DNA of 64,000 bases from Dyella kyungheensis (GTDB lineage Bacteria > Pseudomonadota > Gammaproteobacteria > Xanthomonadales > Rhodanobacteraceae): contig NZ_JADIKC010000003.1 in assembly GCF_016905005.1 (NCBI RefSeq), positions 496,001-560,000 of the forward strand, written 5' to 3'. This document shows, one piece after another, positions 15,001 to 22,143 of this stretch. Under the pieces are notes generated by a model, which was given only the letters and a program-made list of their open reading frames with translations, had not been told where the DNA came from and searched no databases. Numbering within the stretch: the stretch's first letter is position 1; every line of letters begins with the position of its first letter. A program made the translations under genes and the position numbers.

Positions 15001-18000
15001 CACGGTTACCCAGAATGGCCAGACCGTCACCACCGCGTACGACGCCCTGGGTCGCGTCATCAGCGTCACCGGTCCCGGCCAGCAGGTGCTGGTCAGCAAC
15101 TGGCAGCAGTTGCTGGCGGCTAATCCTGCTTTGGATCTCACCAGTGCGTCGCTGTACACGACGGCGCAACAAGTCGTCACCTACACGTACGATGCGTTCG
15201 GCAACAAGCTGACGCAGACACAGAGTTCGACTGCCGGCGGCACGCCCATCACTACGTACTACCGGTACGACAACGATGGGCGTCTCATCGCCAGCGTCAC
15301 GCCGACGGATGGCCAAACGCTCGACTGGAGTTCGAGCCAGGCCGTCTACATGACGTACGACGCCAACGGCAACTTGCTGGAGACGGATTCGTCGCTCGAT
15401 GGCGACGACGGCACCAGCACGACGGTCTCGGTGGTCAATACCTACGACGCCAGCAACCAGCTCCTGTCCACGGTCACCTGGCGCGCCGGTGTCGTGACGC
15501 CGGACAAGTCCACCTACACACAATACGACGCGTTTGGTGAGGTCGTGAGCTCTGGTGACGGAGTGGTGACGTCGCAAACGACCAGCTACGACAACGACGG
15601 CAATCGCCTCACTGCGACGGATCCCAAGACCGGCGAGGTGCACACCTACGGCTACAACCTGGCCGGCCAACTGGTCACCGATACGGTGCCGCTTGCGGCC
15701 TCCGTCGGTGGCACGGTATCGACCATCAACACGCTCGACCTGGATGGTCGTGTCATCGCCAAGCAGGGTCCGAGTGCCGACAGTGTGTCGGGGATGAATA
15801 GCGGAACATTGCACGCGTCCTATGATCGCTGGGGCAACGTTCTCAGTTCGACCGATGCCCTCGGTTACACCACCAGCTACGCCTACAACGAGCGAAACCA
15901 GATCACCACGACGACGGAAGCAGCCGTGACCGTGGTGGCGCTTGACGGCACCAGCATCGTGACGACGCCGGTAAAAACGTCCTCGTACGACGTGAACGGC
16001 AATCTGGTCGCCAGTACGGACGAGAACGGCAACACCACGCGCACCTACTACAACGGGCTTGGCCAGACCATCGAGACGGTGGATGGTGCGGGTGCAGTGT
16101 CCTACGTCGCCTATGACGCGCTCGGCCGCGAAGTGGCTGACGAGAACGGCAACGGCAACATCACCTTCAAGAACCTCGATGCGTTGGGGCGCATCGTGCA
16201 GGAAGGTGATTTTGTGCTCTCTAGCTCGGGTACGTCGCGCACCGCGACGTGGCGACAGGCTTATGTGCTCGACCAGAACGGCAACCAGCTAATCAGCTAT
16301 GACGGCATCGGCGCGGCTTACCTGCAGAGTGGCGACACCACGGATGCCGCGTTGCATGCCAACTACTACGGCTACGACTCGCAGAGCCGTATCTTGTGGA
16401 GCCAGGATGCCGCCCAACGCGCCGCCAGTGTCAGTAACGCCCATGGTGGCCTCGGCGACGTGGGAAGCTGGACCCAACAGCCCACCAATGCCGATTTCAG
16501 CCAGGGTTCCAGCGGCTGGACCGCGGCTCCAGGCTGGGCCACTGGCGATTACGGCACAGGCAAGTACGGCGCATGGACGGCCGAATTCAGCGGCACCAAC
16601 AATGCTGGTGGCAGCGGCTCCATGATCAATATGGATCAGGTGCCGGTGATTCCAGGTCAGACCATCACCGCCAGCGCTGGTTTCGAAGTGAACGGCGAGC
16701 ATGGCGGCGGCGCGGTCATGATCATCTGGTACGACGCCAACGGCAACGCCATCAGCAGTCCGTACAACGACGACATCATCTCCGCCCACCACGGCGCGGG
16801 CATTTCCAGCCTCACGGCCACGGCGCCGCCGGGCGCGGCGTGGGCGGCGATCGGCATCAATGCCACCAACTACAACATCCCCGGTGCCGTGGTGCTGTGC
16901 TCGGGCGTGTCGTGGAACTATGTGCCACCGGCCGGTGCCGTCGGCACCAGCGCGGATGGTTCCATCGTGGTCTGGCTGCCGAGCGGAGGCTTCACGCAGC
17001 AGCCGAGCAACCCTGACTTCGAGGATGGCGACACCGGCTGGGACAAGGACCCGGGCTGGTCGGTGCACACGCAGAGCAATACGTCCAACGGCCAGTGGGT
17101 GGCCAGTTACAACGGCGTCGGCCCCGCCACGCTCACCAACCAGAATCGCGTGCCGGTAACGGCGGGGCAGACCATTTCGGCGTCCGCGCAGGTCGGCCTC
17201 TACCTGGCACCGCTCGGTGCGACGGCCTCGGCGGGCATCCAGATCCTCTGGTACGACGCCAGCGGAAACCTGCTGGGTTCCAGCGATGGCAATGTGGTCT
17301 CGACGGATCACTTCGGCGCATACCACGCCTCGTCGGTCACGGGTACGGCCCCTCCTGGAGCGGCGTTCGCTACCGTGGCCGTAACAGCGGATGCCAACGG
17401 CATCGGTGCGGCCGTGGTGGATGCGGTGGTTTGGAACTATCAGTACATCCCGTCGTCGCCGCAGGGTGTGGTGCAGGACAGCTACGTCTACGACATGGAC
17501 GGCAACCTGATCAGCAAGACCACAGCCGATGGCGATACCGAAACCTGGGAGTACAACGCGTACGGCCAGATGACGCGCCATACTGATCTCAGTGGCGCCG
17601 TCTACAGCTACAGCTACGACGCCAATACAGGCGCGCAGACGGGCGAAAGCGACAACTGGTCAGCCGCTTCGCAAGGACAACAGACGCCAAGCTACGTCAC
17701 AGGCCCGATCTCGACGCCCAACAGCTCGACCAACACCTACTACGCCGACGGGCAACTGGCGACGCAGACGTTCTCCGATGGGTCGACCTACAGCTACAGC
17801 TACGACGCCAACGGCAACATGACTCGTCAGGAGATTGTGACGGTCGACGGCAACGGCCAGGCGGTACACACCGTTACCACCACTACCTACGACAGTCACA
17901 ACCGCATCAGTAACATAGTGCAGACCAATGTCCTCACCGGCGCAACGGTGCTCGACGAAACCTATACTTACGACGCTGCAGGAAATCGTCGGGAGGTGCA

Positions 18001-21000
18001 TGCAACATCCAACGGTACAACGCAGGATGCCTGGTACACCTACGACGGCGACAATCGCGTAGCGGTCTCGGCAGGTACGCTGACCAACGGTCAGATTCTT
18101 GTCGCGAACAACAGCAACTCGTTCGAGAACGTCTACGATGCTGACGGCAATATCGTCTACAACATCACCGTCAACGCCTCGGGCCACACTCAGTCGCAGC
18201 GCAATTACTACGATGGCCGCGATGAGCTGGTGCGCGCGGACTACGCCATCGACCTGACCACGGGTGGTGCATCGAACGGCGTCGAGGAAACGCGTACTTA
18301 CGACGCAGATGGTCATGTGTTGATTACCGAGACGTTCTATTCGTTGGGTACCGTGCTCGGTGCACAACCGACCCACCAGGTCGATCCCGATGATCCGGTG
18401 GAGGGCGGCAGTAGCGGAACCAATGTCGGCGGCTATCTGGATACGGCCGTCGTGGACTATTACGACAGCGTCGGCCGTCTCGCGGAGGAGCAGAACTTCA
18501 GCCGCCCGAGCAACTGGGACGGCACTGGAAGCAACACGCTGCCCACCGCGGCCCCCGGTGTCGACGCCACCACGTTTGGCTCGCTGGGCCTGCAGAACGA
18601 AGTGGTGTACCAAGGCCCGAACGGCACCGCAGGCTACGATGCCGACGGCGACGTGATTGCCTACCAGTACCGCGATGCCAGCGGTCGCGTGGATCAGTAC
18701 GCCATCACGTACCTGCGCAGGGACGGCTACCTGCAGTCCACCACCAGCGGCGTCAACATCTCCGACACGCCGAACGTTCGACCCACCACGGACGAGAGCG
18801 TCTACGACACGCGCGGCAATCTCGTCGCACTGGCCGAGCACACGCAGTACGCCGGTGGCACCGTGCAGGACACGGTGCATGTATTCGCCTACGACGGCAA
18901 CGGCGAGATCATCGAGCGTCGCGACGGCACGGCAGATGGGTCCACCCTCGACCAGGGCAGCACGCCAGGCTTGGAAAACCAGCACTATGTCTACGTCAAC
19001 GGCCAGCAGGCCGCACACTTCGACGACAACGGCACGCTGGACGTACTGACCGAAGTCACGGCCTTCAGCAGCGGAAGCGGCGGCCCGAACGGCTACGTGG
19101 TGCAGGCCGGCGACACACTGGAGAGCATTGCCCAGGCCGAATACGGCGACAGCAGTCTCTGGTACGTCATCGCATCCGCCAATGCGCTCAGCGGCGACAG
19201 CCAGTTGTCACTCGGCGAGCGCCTGATCGTTCCGGAAGTCACCACCAACAGCAATACGGCGAAAACGTTCAAGCCGTACGACCCGAGCAGCATCGTTGGA
19301 AGCACCACGCCGAACCTGCCGGTGATCGCACCGCCTGCGCCTCCGCCGGCGCAGCACTGCAATGCGTTGGCAGAGATCGTGATTATCGCCGCGGTCGTCG
19401 TTGCCAGCATCTTCACCGCGGGTGCCGCCGCCATCGCGCTTGGCGCAGCGGATGCAAGCATAGGCGTATTCGCGGCGGGCACCGCTGCACTCACTGGCGG
19501 ATTGGGCGTTGGTGTTGGCGCAGCCGCCGCTGCGTTTGCGGGCGGATTCGCTGGCAGCGTGGCAGGGCAAGTCACTGGGGATGCGCTTGGTGTAAGTCAC
19601 GGGTTCGATCTGGGAGAAGCGCTAACCAGCGGCGTCACATCACTGGTTACGGCAGGTGCTGGTGCAGAACTCGCTGGTTCAAGTGCATTTGGCGAGGCGA
19701 GCGACACAGTGATGCAAGGTGGTCGTGCGCTCAACACCGTCGGCAATTATGCCTTTGGTGCAACGAGCTATCTAAGTCAGGTGGGGGTTGGCGACGCTTT
19801 GGGCAACCACCAGCCTTTCGCCTGGCAAAACCTCCTGGCCTCATCGCTGGCAGCCGGCGCTACTCCGCAGATTCTTGGGTCAGATGGTCAGCCTTCACTG
19901 CCTGGGCGACCCAGTACAGGGAGCTTCGAGGGTGATATAGAGAACGGCATTGTCGGCGGAGTTATTCGGCACGAAACGGAGTCAGTGCTTAGCTCAAGCA
20001 ATGTGGAAAGTTGGAAGAGCATTGGCGAGGGCGTAGTCGGAAATGCGATTGGAAATTCGGCCGCACGTGGCTTGAGTGACCTGACCCAGCCGTATTTTGA
20101 GCATATGCAGAACGCCCGCATCGCTGCTGGTTTGGCTGCACTGCAGGCGAAGAGCGCTGGTATGTCTGCAGCATTGCAAGAGAAGCTGGATGCAAGTTTG
20201 ACTGCGGATATTGACGCTTCGGGTAACGCGCAGCAGGCGCTTGATCAAGCCTACGGAAGAGTTCAGAACGCGGAAGACTACAAGCTCTTGCGAAATGATC
20301 CGCTCTACCAGCAGGCCACTATTGATCAGTTGAACGAGCAACTGAACAATGGACCTATTGTCGGCGTGGGCGCCGCTGGTGTAGCGCGTGATTTACTGAG
20401 TAACGCCAATCAACTGCTAAATAGCGGCGGCGATCCCAACGATGTTTATGACAACATCAATAACGCGGTTGGCGCCATTGGGATAGCCACCGGATCGACC
20501 GTTCGATTCACCGATGCCAATCCTGCGTCAAAATATTTTGGAACATTGTTGCCAGAAGGCGCTGAGGAGTCGCCCTTATTCGGAGGTCAGGACTATCTAA
20601 GGCTTACGGCGCCGGGTGATTCGCAAGGTGAAAGTTCGAATGCCGGCGAGTCGGCGCAGGGTGCGCGTCCCATTCTTGATCGTGTCGTGCCCGGAGAAGA
20701 GGCATATCTTGAAGCTTCCCCGCTTGGGGCTACAAGGCCGGCACCGGCAAATGGACAAAGTGCAAGTGATGTAGCGAGTCCAGCCAGCCCGGTCGATGAT
20801 GGGCTTGCCAGGCCAGCGCTTCTTGATCAACTGCATCAAATCGAACCTGATACGACGGTCTTCGACACTCTTCAGGCCTATACGCCTAATGTTGTCCATC
20901 GCATAGGTGGTGGCGTCTACGGCTTAGGACATGTGGTTTATCAGAATGCAGACGGTCTAGTTCAAGCCGCAGTAGTGACAACAGGAGCAGCAGCTGACCG

Positions 21001-22132
21001 CGTTTTTGGACAGCGCGGCCTTGGTCTGACAAATGCCTTCCAAAATGACACGCGTCATTTCAGTAGTATTGCCAACGGGGTGGGTAGCCTCGTCAGTCAC
21101 CCCATTGATCACTTGTCGGCTGCCATACACACTGGAATAGATGCATGGAATGTCGCCGCACAATTGAGTCTGAGCGACAACGCTGCAGACCAGGCAAGGG
21201 CCGGATCGATTCTTATGCATGTGTTCGAGAACACAGCTTTGACGGTTGATGGCGGGATTGGTGCCGCGAAGCTGGGCGTAGCTGGAGCGACCTGGGCGGC
21301 CAGAACCGCCGGCAACCTTGCGGAACGAGCTGGGGACCTTCTTGGAGAAATCGAGTTTGTGGGGTCCGGGGATGGCCCAGCAATGGCCCGGACCCAAATT
21401 GGCGCCCTTGGCGACCTGGGTGCAGGAAAAACCGTTCCTGAAGCTGAAGCAGGTGTTGACTCAGCCGTAGCGGCTAGAGTTTCTGATGCCCCTGCAGGTT
21501 CTCAAGTGATCGATGTGAGTGTAGGCTTGGAGGGCTCGGAATCCGCCGCGTCACCGGTACTACTGGACGCCGCGCAAGGGATTGTTCTCGTTAGTACCTC
21601 AGGCGCTGCGGCGGAGGAGTTAGGGACTGCTATCGACGCTCAGGCGACGCCGATTGTTACCGAGGGTGTCGACGGCGTGATCGATCCGGCGATGTCATCT
21701 GTTCCAAACAGCCCCATAACGCGTGAAAGCATCGTGGGTGGCCTTGGTGAGGTTGTCGAGCCCCATCTCGGAACAATATCGAAGCTGGACGCAGATGCGT
21801 TGGTTGGCTTCCGTGGGAGCCTTGCTCGCGGATTCAAGGGTGAGCACAAGGGCGGAGCGCCATTTGATCCGACTGACTTCGACGTTGACGCGTTCATCGT
21901 CAGCGACAAGTTGGCTGGACAAATTGGCAGTAGGGTTCGCTTCCGTAGCGGCGCGGAAATTGACGGAATTGCAAGCGCTCAAAGCTCAATTGATGCTTCG
22001 CTTAGGCAGAATCCCGTATTTGGTGGTTTGCGTCAGGACCCGTTTACGTTCCGCATATACACCCAGCAAGAAATTATGCGCCTTCAGGCCAGGCCTGACG
22101 CGCAGATTTTCTTCCTTAAGCCACAGCCTTGA
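1..22132 (+). CDS. Giant YD-repeat (Rhs-like) protein with LysM and C-terminal toxin-like domain, 5' partial
   Basis: The frame is open from base 2, upstream of the first possible internal GTG at 29, and already reads as YD repeat, so the true start lies left of the window. More than 7,370 codons are present. Order, counted in residues from base 29: ordinary YD repeats; about 31 copies of a 71-residue composite repeat (about 310-2640); further YD repeats with a duplicated unit; two similar beta-sandwich-like domains (about 5480-5635 and 5655-5810); more YD repeats; a LysM domain (about 6355-6402); a hydrophobic alanine/glycine-rich stretch (about 6445-6550); a low-repeat linker; and a C-terminal region with GSLARG followed by FDVDAF (about 7260-7367). 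The family forms secreted beta-cage shells that enclose a variable C-terminal toxin. The usual DPxGL motif that ends an Rhs core was not found. The secretion route is not visible because the N terminus is missing. Confidence 0.93.
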   Translation, partial: SYEIDALGNVTQYTYQLTTGGITVLASVRHYLGAQYSLSGFGVQNPPTLADLQNWASSGAVQATLGQTTRTDYTYDVRGQLATQTQWNTVDANGNGVSNASTSITTTTYDAQGRLLQTVTQRNGVNETTSYAYDGLGRLVSSTDPNGNVTTYTYTDSSNTLAITQANGLVTTQLRNSAGELVSTTQTASGAASRTNTTLYNAAGQAVAAIDALGNVTYTFYDALGRIAGTVDANGAITSYVYNGEGQLVSSTRSAAMINTSSWIVGGVLSSNMPAVLPMPVATSQDATTTTIYDAAGRAVASIDGHNDVTVMMYDGAGNLLSTTSYATAISAGDRASLGFPPSLTALENIVAPSTDDRTTRAIYDADNRTVATIDATGAVKTFVYDAVGNMVASRSYPTTLTAEQLSQLGSTPTIDQLTSMFETDGYSIYDASGNLLAEVDAIGNVTTFDNDANGFTTRTISYTPPLSAEQMAALGMTPTMATLQGFLASATGEQVSLHVYDASESLVASVDNNGHVTVSTYDDDGHVTSVTTYANALNASAVLALGASPTLVRLRADIVQSSGDLTTLTAYDASGHVVATVGSDGTAAVMTYDASGNQITSTVYANHLSSTQMTALGTAPTLAAIKADITASSNDQTSRTIYDNNGNALATIGANGFVTSYYYGANGQILTTTTSAVPLTASQMASLGSSPTIAEIQGYIEINEGEQIALSIYDSQSRPVATILNGRVTITSYDASGNPNVVTQYATPLTADQEFTLMQTPSLALLTSELTPSANDVITMTIRDANGRVVASVSSGEYATITAYNDAGYPTSVAMYATRLNVGALRSLGSSPTLSEIDGMVVKNINPYDQISLTAYDAENRVVASINQYGGAYVCSYDAAGHVVASTIYFNAVDVYTRGSLGTAPTLAQLVHAMSPSPQDRSSISIYDAAGHIVANVQPDEMWNYGQQEEQYYGDVTLSTYDAAGNLVATYVPPTKLTWYQVKALADDPTQDSLTALLAIANAPNYQKTIYDAQGRPVAVINLLTTYDSNLPGGVAATGAQVTTTTYDDAGNVVSTRQYSFALPLSGLIELGDDPTLGQLQSMLGTSVYDAVTVNVYDASERLLATVSNSGAVQLYTYDAAGNVTSTTFYANALTASQTASLVSSPTLATLQPFLVPSTSDRTSLNVYDASERVVAKIDNYGHVTYNTYDSTGNGVSVVTCGTALTESQVASLGTNPSLAQVQALVQPSSTDARNVTITDGLGNQVATVTSYGYVHITIYDASGNVTSDTYYSTYLTAAQLSSLWASPSLALLQSMVTPSASDTLFYTLYNPQGQQVATVSRIGGVEIYARDASGNVIATTSYANRLSDAQLLAFRSNPTVAELDSLVSPSSSDSITVNIYDGSDQAVASIIYGNTFDTVSESWVYAGQATVTAYDAAGDATQVTQYATLLSYAQVQQLEAQSTLSTLQGMLNPDDGYLNGVTVYDANHHVVATVDDGGHVKTTTYDAAGNVTSTRTYAVPLTTAQIDSFGLFPSMSAIQAVLTPSDDDVSTVTIYDENEHIVGQVTTSYLSQWNGYTYVSIYQPIVVMFTYDAAGNNTSVVQYAGGLSQSEVNTLAASPSMSVLQGSLVGLEPAEVTLTVYDSSSRVIAQATTGYNGNYGNCVSLETYTYDASGNQTSSRENIGAEYGYPVGLTNAALAGMAGSATLEQLSALIIDPVSSFTVYDASNRPIIEVYDYRYVTATTYDAAGNVISEFDYSNSLGADGVAALMANPTMDELLSLITPSNDDLDTLTVYDSNGNAVATLNYVNGEYSNGNWYEGYQLVTYTYDASGHRTTTRTYSNILSPDQVQGLGTDPTLADVLAQAAPTASDAVTLSVYDANGNQVGNVDANGLVTVTVYDDNGNQTSSKQFATPLTADQIAALGTSPTLAELEAALTPTAADTTSVQIYDENGNVVADIENGVVTTTSYDTNGQVVSKITYGIALNPAQIMALGDSPTLAELNALVVPSASDSVAVTINDDNGNTVAQIAPDGAITTWTYDADGYQTSSISYANGLTAAEAEAVAADPTMDTLQGYLDASAMDTRTVSIYDADGNGIVVAIDQTGQVTITTRDASGRITGSTIYANELTEAQIAALGSAPTLAEVEAVVTPSASDVMSRTLYDSNGRVIGTVYAGVNSGSFVTTMDYDASGNVTSTQTYDVRLSQAQIQSLGTSPTLATVLQAVDTAESGSVGTTITDASGNTLAYVASGGQVTVWTYDANGNTTSITTYANLIADWHGGVTTMAQLMSMLQPSANDQTQRWIYGADGNLAATVQSDGTVTFIHPSASGLSETDGTSDIKLTALQLGQLGNNPTLANLETLVAPTTRAIYDAAGRQIVLIDADGNASYSYYDADNQLVETIDPMGYVTAYDYDADGNLIRTTQFANPLDTSSWMTGDALTGTYPSSAPVPSASADDRVTQSIYDAMGNPVASIDASGNVVTSTYDAIGNVVTSTRYATPLTAAARGALGNDPGLSDLLGALVTDAGDRTEVAIYDADNQLVGKVNADGGATIYAYDGVGELVSTTSYANPLSAAQLSALASDPTLATLQQSLSSSSQDQTTTSVYDSQGRVIAQVDADGYLTVTSYDDAGNSSTSTRYDLVLTAAQLASISDAASIGALVATFSANVQSEQSSTTYNAEGQPSRTVAPDGSITQYQYDGDGRLTSKTVTPTANQGDARTVSYQYDTNGNVISSTDADGNVTTYSYDAVGNLVNVADGLGVNKWYYYDGDGRLVYTIQETSDLLSGEVTSYAYDAFGDLTETVVHASLLAIDENGSQPGAFDAADASTSAVASAVAQLGNLGTDPDQITRATYTNDGQVVSSTDGDGYQTSNVYDAFGDLVSTTQQLDDAGAALSPANSRTTTYSYDKLGDLTGEQDAVGTSAAGATSATYDVFGRLTSSIDANGNVVNFAYDNLGRQVSTSQMVQGAARTTQTSYDAFDRVLTETDALGRVTTYQYDLATHTVTVTTSDGVVMTTAKDAFGDVVSVTDADGNSVSYKYDGNGNLLSTTDALGNVSSNTYDADNNLIMTVDATGMEVDYTYDSDKRVLSRTVDPAGVNATTYYAYDGAGRQIEVDDPMGGSTTYSYDADGNVLSKTQYPNDDESPVTTVYTYDGDGNTLSVTQASGTSVSTMTRYVYDKLDRLTQTIVDPDGLAETTNYAYDANGNVVEVTDANGNSSYTVYNQANEAVYTISSSGAQGAHEGTLQQNTYDADGHVIATRTYANAVDTSDLASIAGQTPAANLAAVAGLVAPSSSDAVTYKVYDTDGRLRYAIDAMGNVTETRYNALGEVSATLAYASPVALTALGPAIEAGTASLGDLQQALIDAGDTDASARAVYSYYDANGRVAYTATLSTVGGVLAYVIEETQYDEAGRVSADTVYGAPLALADAGDGATTDSIAAAVAAANSTATTRTTQYLYNSAGEQAATIDPNGNASYTFYDADGNVIATVDPTGALVQYVRDGFGRVVSQIAYANTVDTSNWISSGAVTVQFQDVDIWYAQGSDRETDTTYDALGRVSTVSMYTQVIPPGWSYDQNGDWVYNDQITYQGQQTTYVYDAASNLIETQDADLSGTEPTRTTSYFYDADNQRIGQLDANGYLTTYAYDAAGQVIASTAYATATDALLRSSGSLAQLLPATSSEDRTTDTYYDAMGHTIGVLDADGYFTSYSYDSDGDNVGSMRYAVALSHSGAPTYDDLMAQVAGQPSHQTSCVYDAFGDRISETNASGTVTQYTYDANGRVAQTTMAAGTADARTTSQTYDAFGNMVSVTDGTGDATTFAYDLNGNRVSSTDALGNTTWYVYDADNRLVYTVVGMADASGHQNALGNVAENDYDTFGDVVQTYAYSTQIRAGFTTPPSMADIKHPTWIGSSYDWDGSNNYDYDLMGNVVEKIDGNGNQFDYQYDGFGEMVESDADSSSLLTTLYTYDSMGHKTSQIDEVNANVGSGSSSGDGEFFARMVVNSGCGGCGGSNELQILREQDWTYDAFGDTASYTDGDRSTTTYSYDNLGQGTGQSQVVQGATRETSTSYDAYGRVVNQTDAMGLVTGYAYDDAARSMTVTSPGGFATTTSFNREGQAIQLVDPAGGVTSYQYDSDGRLLTTTQADGSTTSQVYDADGNITSQTDADGVVVAYTYDAAGKVLTQTVDPGGLALLTTYTYSGRELLLIVTDPSNVVTSYVHDFNGNVMELTVNGFGTGEASNYTYNDNNQLTGSSTNNGDGFSETDYAYDALGRLTETDSSTSKSSTNYVYDADGNVIAKTVGVATTFYYYDEAGEQIYAVSPVGGDGNDPYVGSGLWPSGAVTQTWYNADGQVVGTCQYQDLIDPSDIQNLYYAADPSSPQPLIQTPDQIAALVAPSDDDRLSYKVYNSSGQLEYSIDPSGVVTELRYNGAGQVAETLIYANPISVSSPLSSGLLAGTAGASSIQAALSTAGDSDATARISYTYYDAMGRVCFQVDTATLGGVSGGLATETTYDADGNVIASTRYGDLIPSSLLGSNATAQSIANAVAGITHFEASHYAYDNAGRMVYEVDPDGNVTTYQYGPYGTEPDTLQFANPIGQLASWSAISINQAVAQVNNDISADRSINRSFDALGNVLAIYDSPGGSPIATYVYDAAGRVLSYTNGDGQTWNYEYDNDGNLIEEDSPPVAVASYVNGVYQGTVTRSIVKYYSYDLNGNLQTEYDDSSSQLSTAYVYDDNGNLVSVTSPAGNTSSTVYDAFNQAVVNQDANGNYSYNVYDKNGRLAYSVDADGYVTGYQYDAYGDQTSVTRYANAIDTSTLADWTPGDALSMEQMQAVLVTSSDDRTITTTYDAQGNKLSVTQPAVTYTRSDGTTAVGSPITTYTYDAYGNVTSQSVLVQGTPGQDDAVWATTLNYYDSTGHKTMSIDPLGYVTTWTYDAFGEVTNETDWATAIGTSGLVAGGSQPANPPQGNAATTGNDRVTNTTYNQDGNKASVSVSCTYVDGTGATVQGFTTTTYGYDAEGRPTTVTQNGQTVTTAYDALGRVISVTGPGQQVLVSNWQQLLAANPALDLTSASLYTTAQQVVTYTYDAFGNKLTQTQSSTAGGTPITTYYRYDNDGRLIASVTPTDGQTLDWSSSQAVYMTYDANGNLLETDSSLDGDDGTSTTVSVVNTYDASNQLLSTVTWRAGVVTPDKSTYTQYDAFGEVVSSGDGVVTSQTTSYDNDGNRLTATDPKTGEVHTYGYNLAGQLVTDTVPLAASVGGTVSTINTLDLDGRVIAKQGPSADSVSGMNSGTLHASYDRWGNVLSSTDALGYTTSYAYNERNQITTTTEAAVTVVALDGTSIVTTPVKTSSYDVNGNLVASTDENGNTTRTYYNGLGQTIETVDGAGAVSYVAYDALGREVADENGNGNITFKNLDALGRIVQEGDFVLSSSGTSRTATWRQAYVLDQNGNQLISYDGIGAAYLQSGDTTDAALHANYYGYDSQSRILWSQDAAQRAASVSNAHGGLGDVGSWTQQPTNADFSQGSSGWTAAPGWATGDYGTGKYGAWTAEFSGTNNAGGSGSMINMDQVPVIPGQTITASAGFEVNGEHGGGAVMIIWYDANGNAISSPYNDDIISAHHGAGISSLTATAPPGAAWAAIGINATNYNIPGAVVLCSGVSWNYVPPAGAVGTSADGSIVVWLPSGGFTQQPSNPDFEDGDTGWDKDPGWSVHTQSNTSNGQWVASYNGVGPATLTNQNRVPVTAGQTISASAQVGLYLAPLGATASAGIQILWYDASGNLLGSSDGNVVSTDHFGAYHASSVTGTAPPGAAFATVAVTADANGIGAAVVDAVVWNYQYIPSSPQGVVQDSYVYDMDGNLISKTTADGDTETWEYNAYGQMTRHTDLSGAVYSYSYDANTGAQTGESDNWSAASQGQQTPSYVTGPISTPNSSTNTYYADGQLATQTFSDGSTYSYSYDANGNMTRQEIVTVDGNGQAVHTVTTTTYDSHNRISNIVQTNVLTGATVLDETYTYDAAGNRREVHATSNGTTQDAWYTYDGDNRVAVSAGTLTNGQILVANNSNSFENVYDADGNIVYNITVNASGHTQSQRNYYDGRDELVRADYAIDLTTGGASNGVEETRTYDADGHVLITETFYSLGTVLGAQPTHQVDPDDPVEGGSSGTNVGGYLDTAVVDYYDSVGRLAEEQNFSRPSNWDGTGSNTLPTAAPGVDATTFGSLGLQNEVVYQGPNGTAGYDADGDVIAYQYRDASGRVDQYAITYLRRDGYLQSTTSGVNISDTPNVRPTTDESVYDTRGNLVALAEHTQYAGGTVQDTVHVFAYDGNGEIIERRDGTADGSTLDQGSTPGLENQHYVYVNGQQAAHFDDNGTLDVLTEVTAFSSGSGGPNGYVVQAGDTLESIAQAEYGDSSLWYVIASANALSGDSQLSLGERLIVPEVTTNSNTAKTFKPYDPSSIVGSTTPNLPVIAPPAPPPAQHCNALAEIVIIAAVVVASIFTAGAAAIALGAADASIGVFAAGTAALTGGLGVGVGAAAAAFAGGFAGSVAGQVTGDALGVSHGFDLGEALTSGVTSLVTAGAGAELAGSSAFGEASDTVMQGGRALNTVGNYAFGATSYLSQVGVGDALGNHQPFAWQNLLASSLAAGATPQILGSDGQPSLPGRPSTGSFEGDIENGIVGGVIRHETESVLSSSNVESWKSIGEGVVGNAIGNSAARGLSDLTQPYFEHMQNARIAAGLAALQAKSAGMSAALQEKLDASLTADIDASGNAQQALDQAYGRVQNAEDYKLLRNDPLYQQATIDQLNEQLNNGPIVGVGAAGVARDLLSNANQLLNSGGDPNDVYDNINNAVGAIGIATGSTVRFTDANPASKYFGTLLPEGAEESPLFGGQDYLRLTAPGDSQGESSNAGESAQGARPILDRVVPGEEAYLEASPLGATRPAPANGQSASDVASPASPVDDGLARPALLDQLHQIEPDTTVFDTLQAYTPNVVHRIGGGVYGLGHVVYQNADGLVQAAVVTTGAAADRVFGQRGLGLTNAFQNDTRHFSSIANGVGSLVSHPIDHLSAAIHTGIDAWNVAAQLSLSDNAADQARAGSILMHVFENTALTVDGGIGAAKLGVAGATWAARTAGNLAERAGDLLGEIEFVGSGDGPAMARTQIGALGDLGAGKTVPEAEAGVDSAVAARVSDAPAGSQVIDVSVGLEGSESAASPVLLDAAQGIVLVSTSGAAAEELGTAIDAQATPIVTEGVDGVIDPAMSSVPNSPITRESIVGGLGEVVEPHLGTISKLDADALVGFRGSLARGFKGEHKGGAPFDPTDFDVDAFIVSDKLAGQIGSRVRFRSGAEIDGIASAQSSIDASLRQNPVFGGLRQDPFTFRIYTQQEIMRLQARPDAQIFFLKPQP
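960..7960 (+). repeat. Array of about 31 composite YD/helix repeats inside the giant gene
   Basis: The translated unit is about 71 residues (about 213 bases). It consists of two YD hairpins (patterns YDxxGxxVAxV and TYDAxGNxTS) followed by an insert of the form LTxxQxxxLGxxPTLxxLxxxLxPSxxD. I counted 31 inserts by eye. Sequence between copies is clearly diverged at the DNA level, so this is an old array and not a recent expansion. Units with a different insert containing TSSW flank the array at about 780 and 7230. Confidence 0.85.
16471..17450 (+). repeat. Two tandem beta-sandwich-like domains within the giant protein
   Basis: Two segments of about 155 residues (16471-16935 and 16990-17450) share the same landmarks in order: TQQPxNxDF, GW..PGW, VPV..GQTI.ASA, WYDA.GN, a conserved histidine-glycine-alanine, TAPPGAA and a final WNY. 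This landmark pattern resembles carbohydrate-binding or jelly-roll modules inserted between YD repeats. A ligand cannot be inferred from the sequence alone. Confidence 0.6.
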
Positions 22133-22143
22133 GTAGGGAATTT

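Noticed and set aside
13823-15814. Minus-strand open frame of 663 codons opposite the giant gene
   Set aside because: Same cause: high GC and repeated YD codons. The translation is low-complexity (valine, glycine, arginine, aspartate) with no fold signature.
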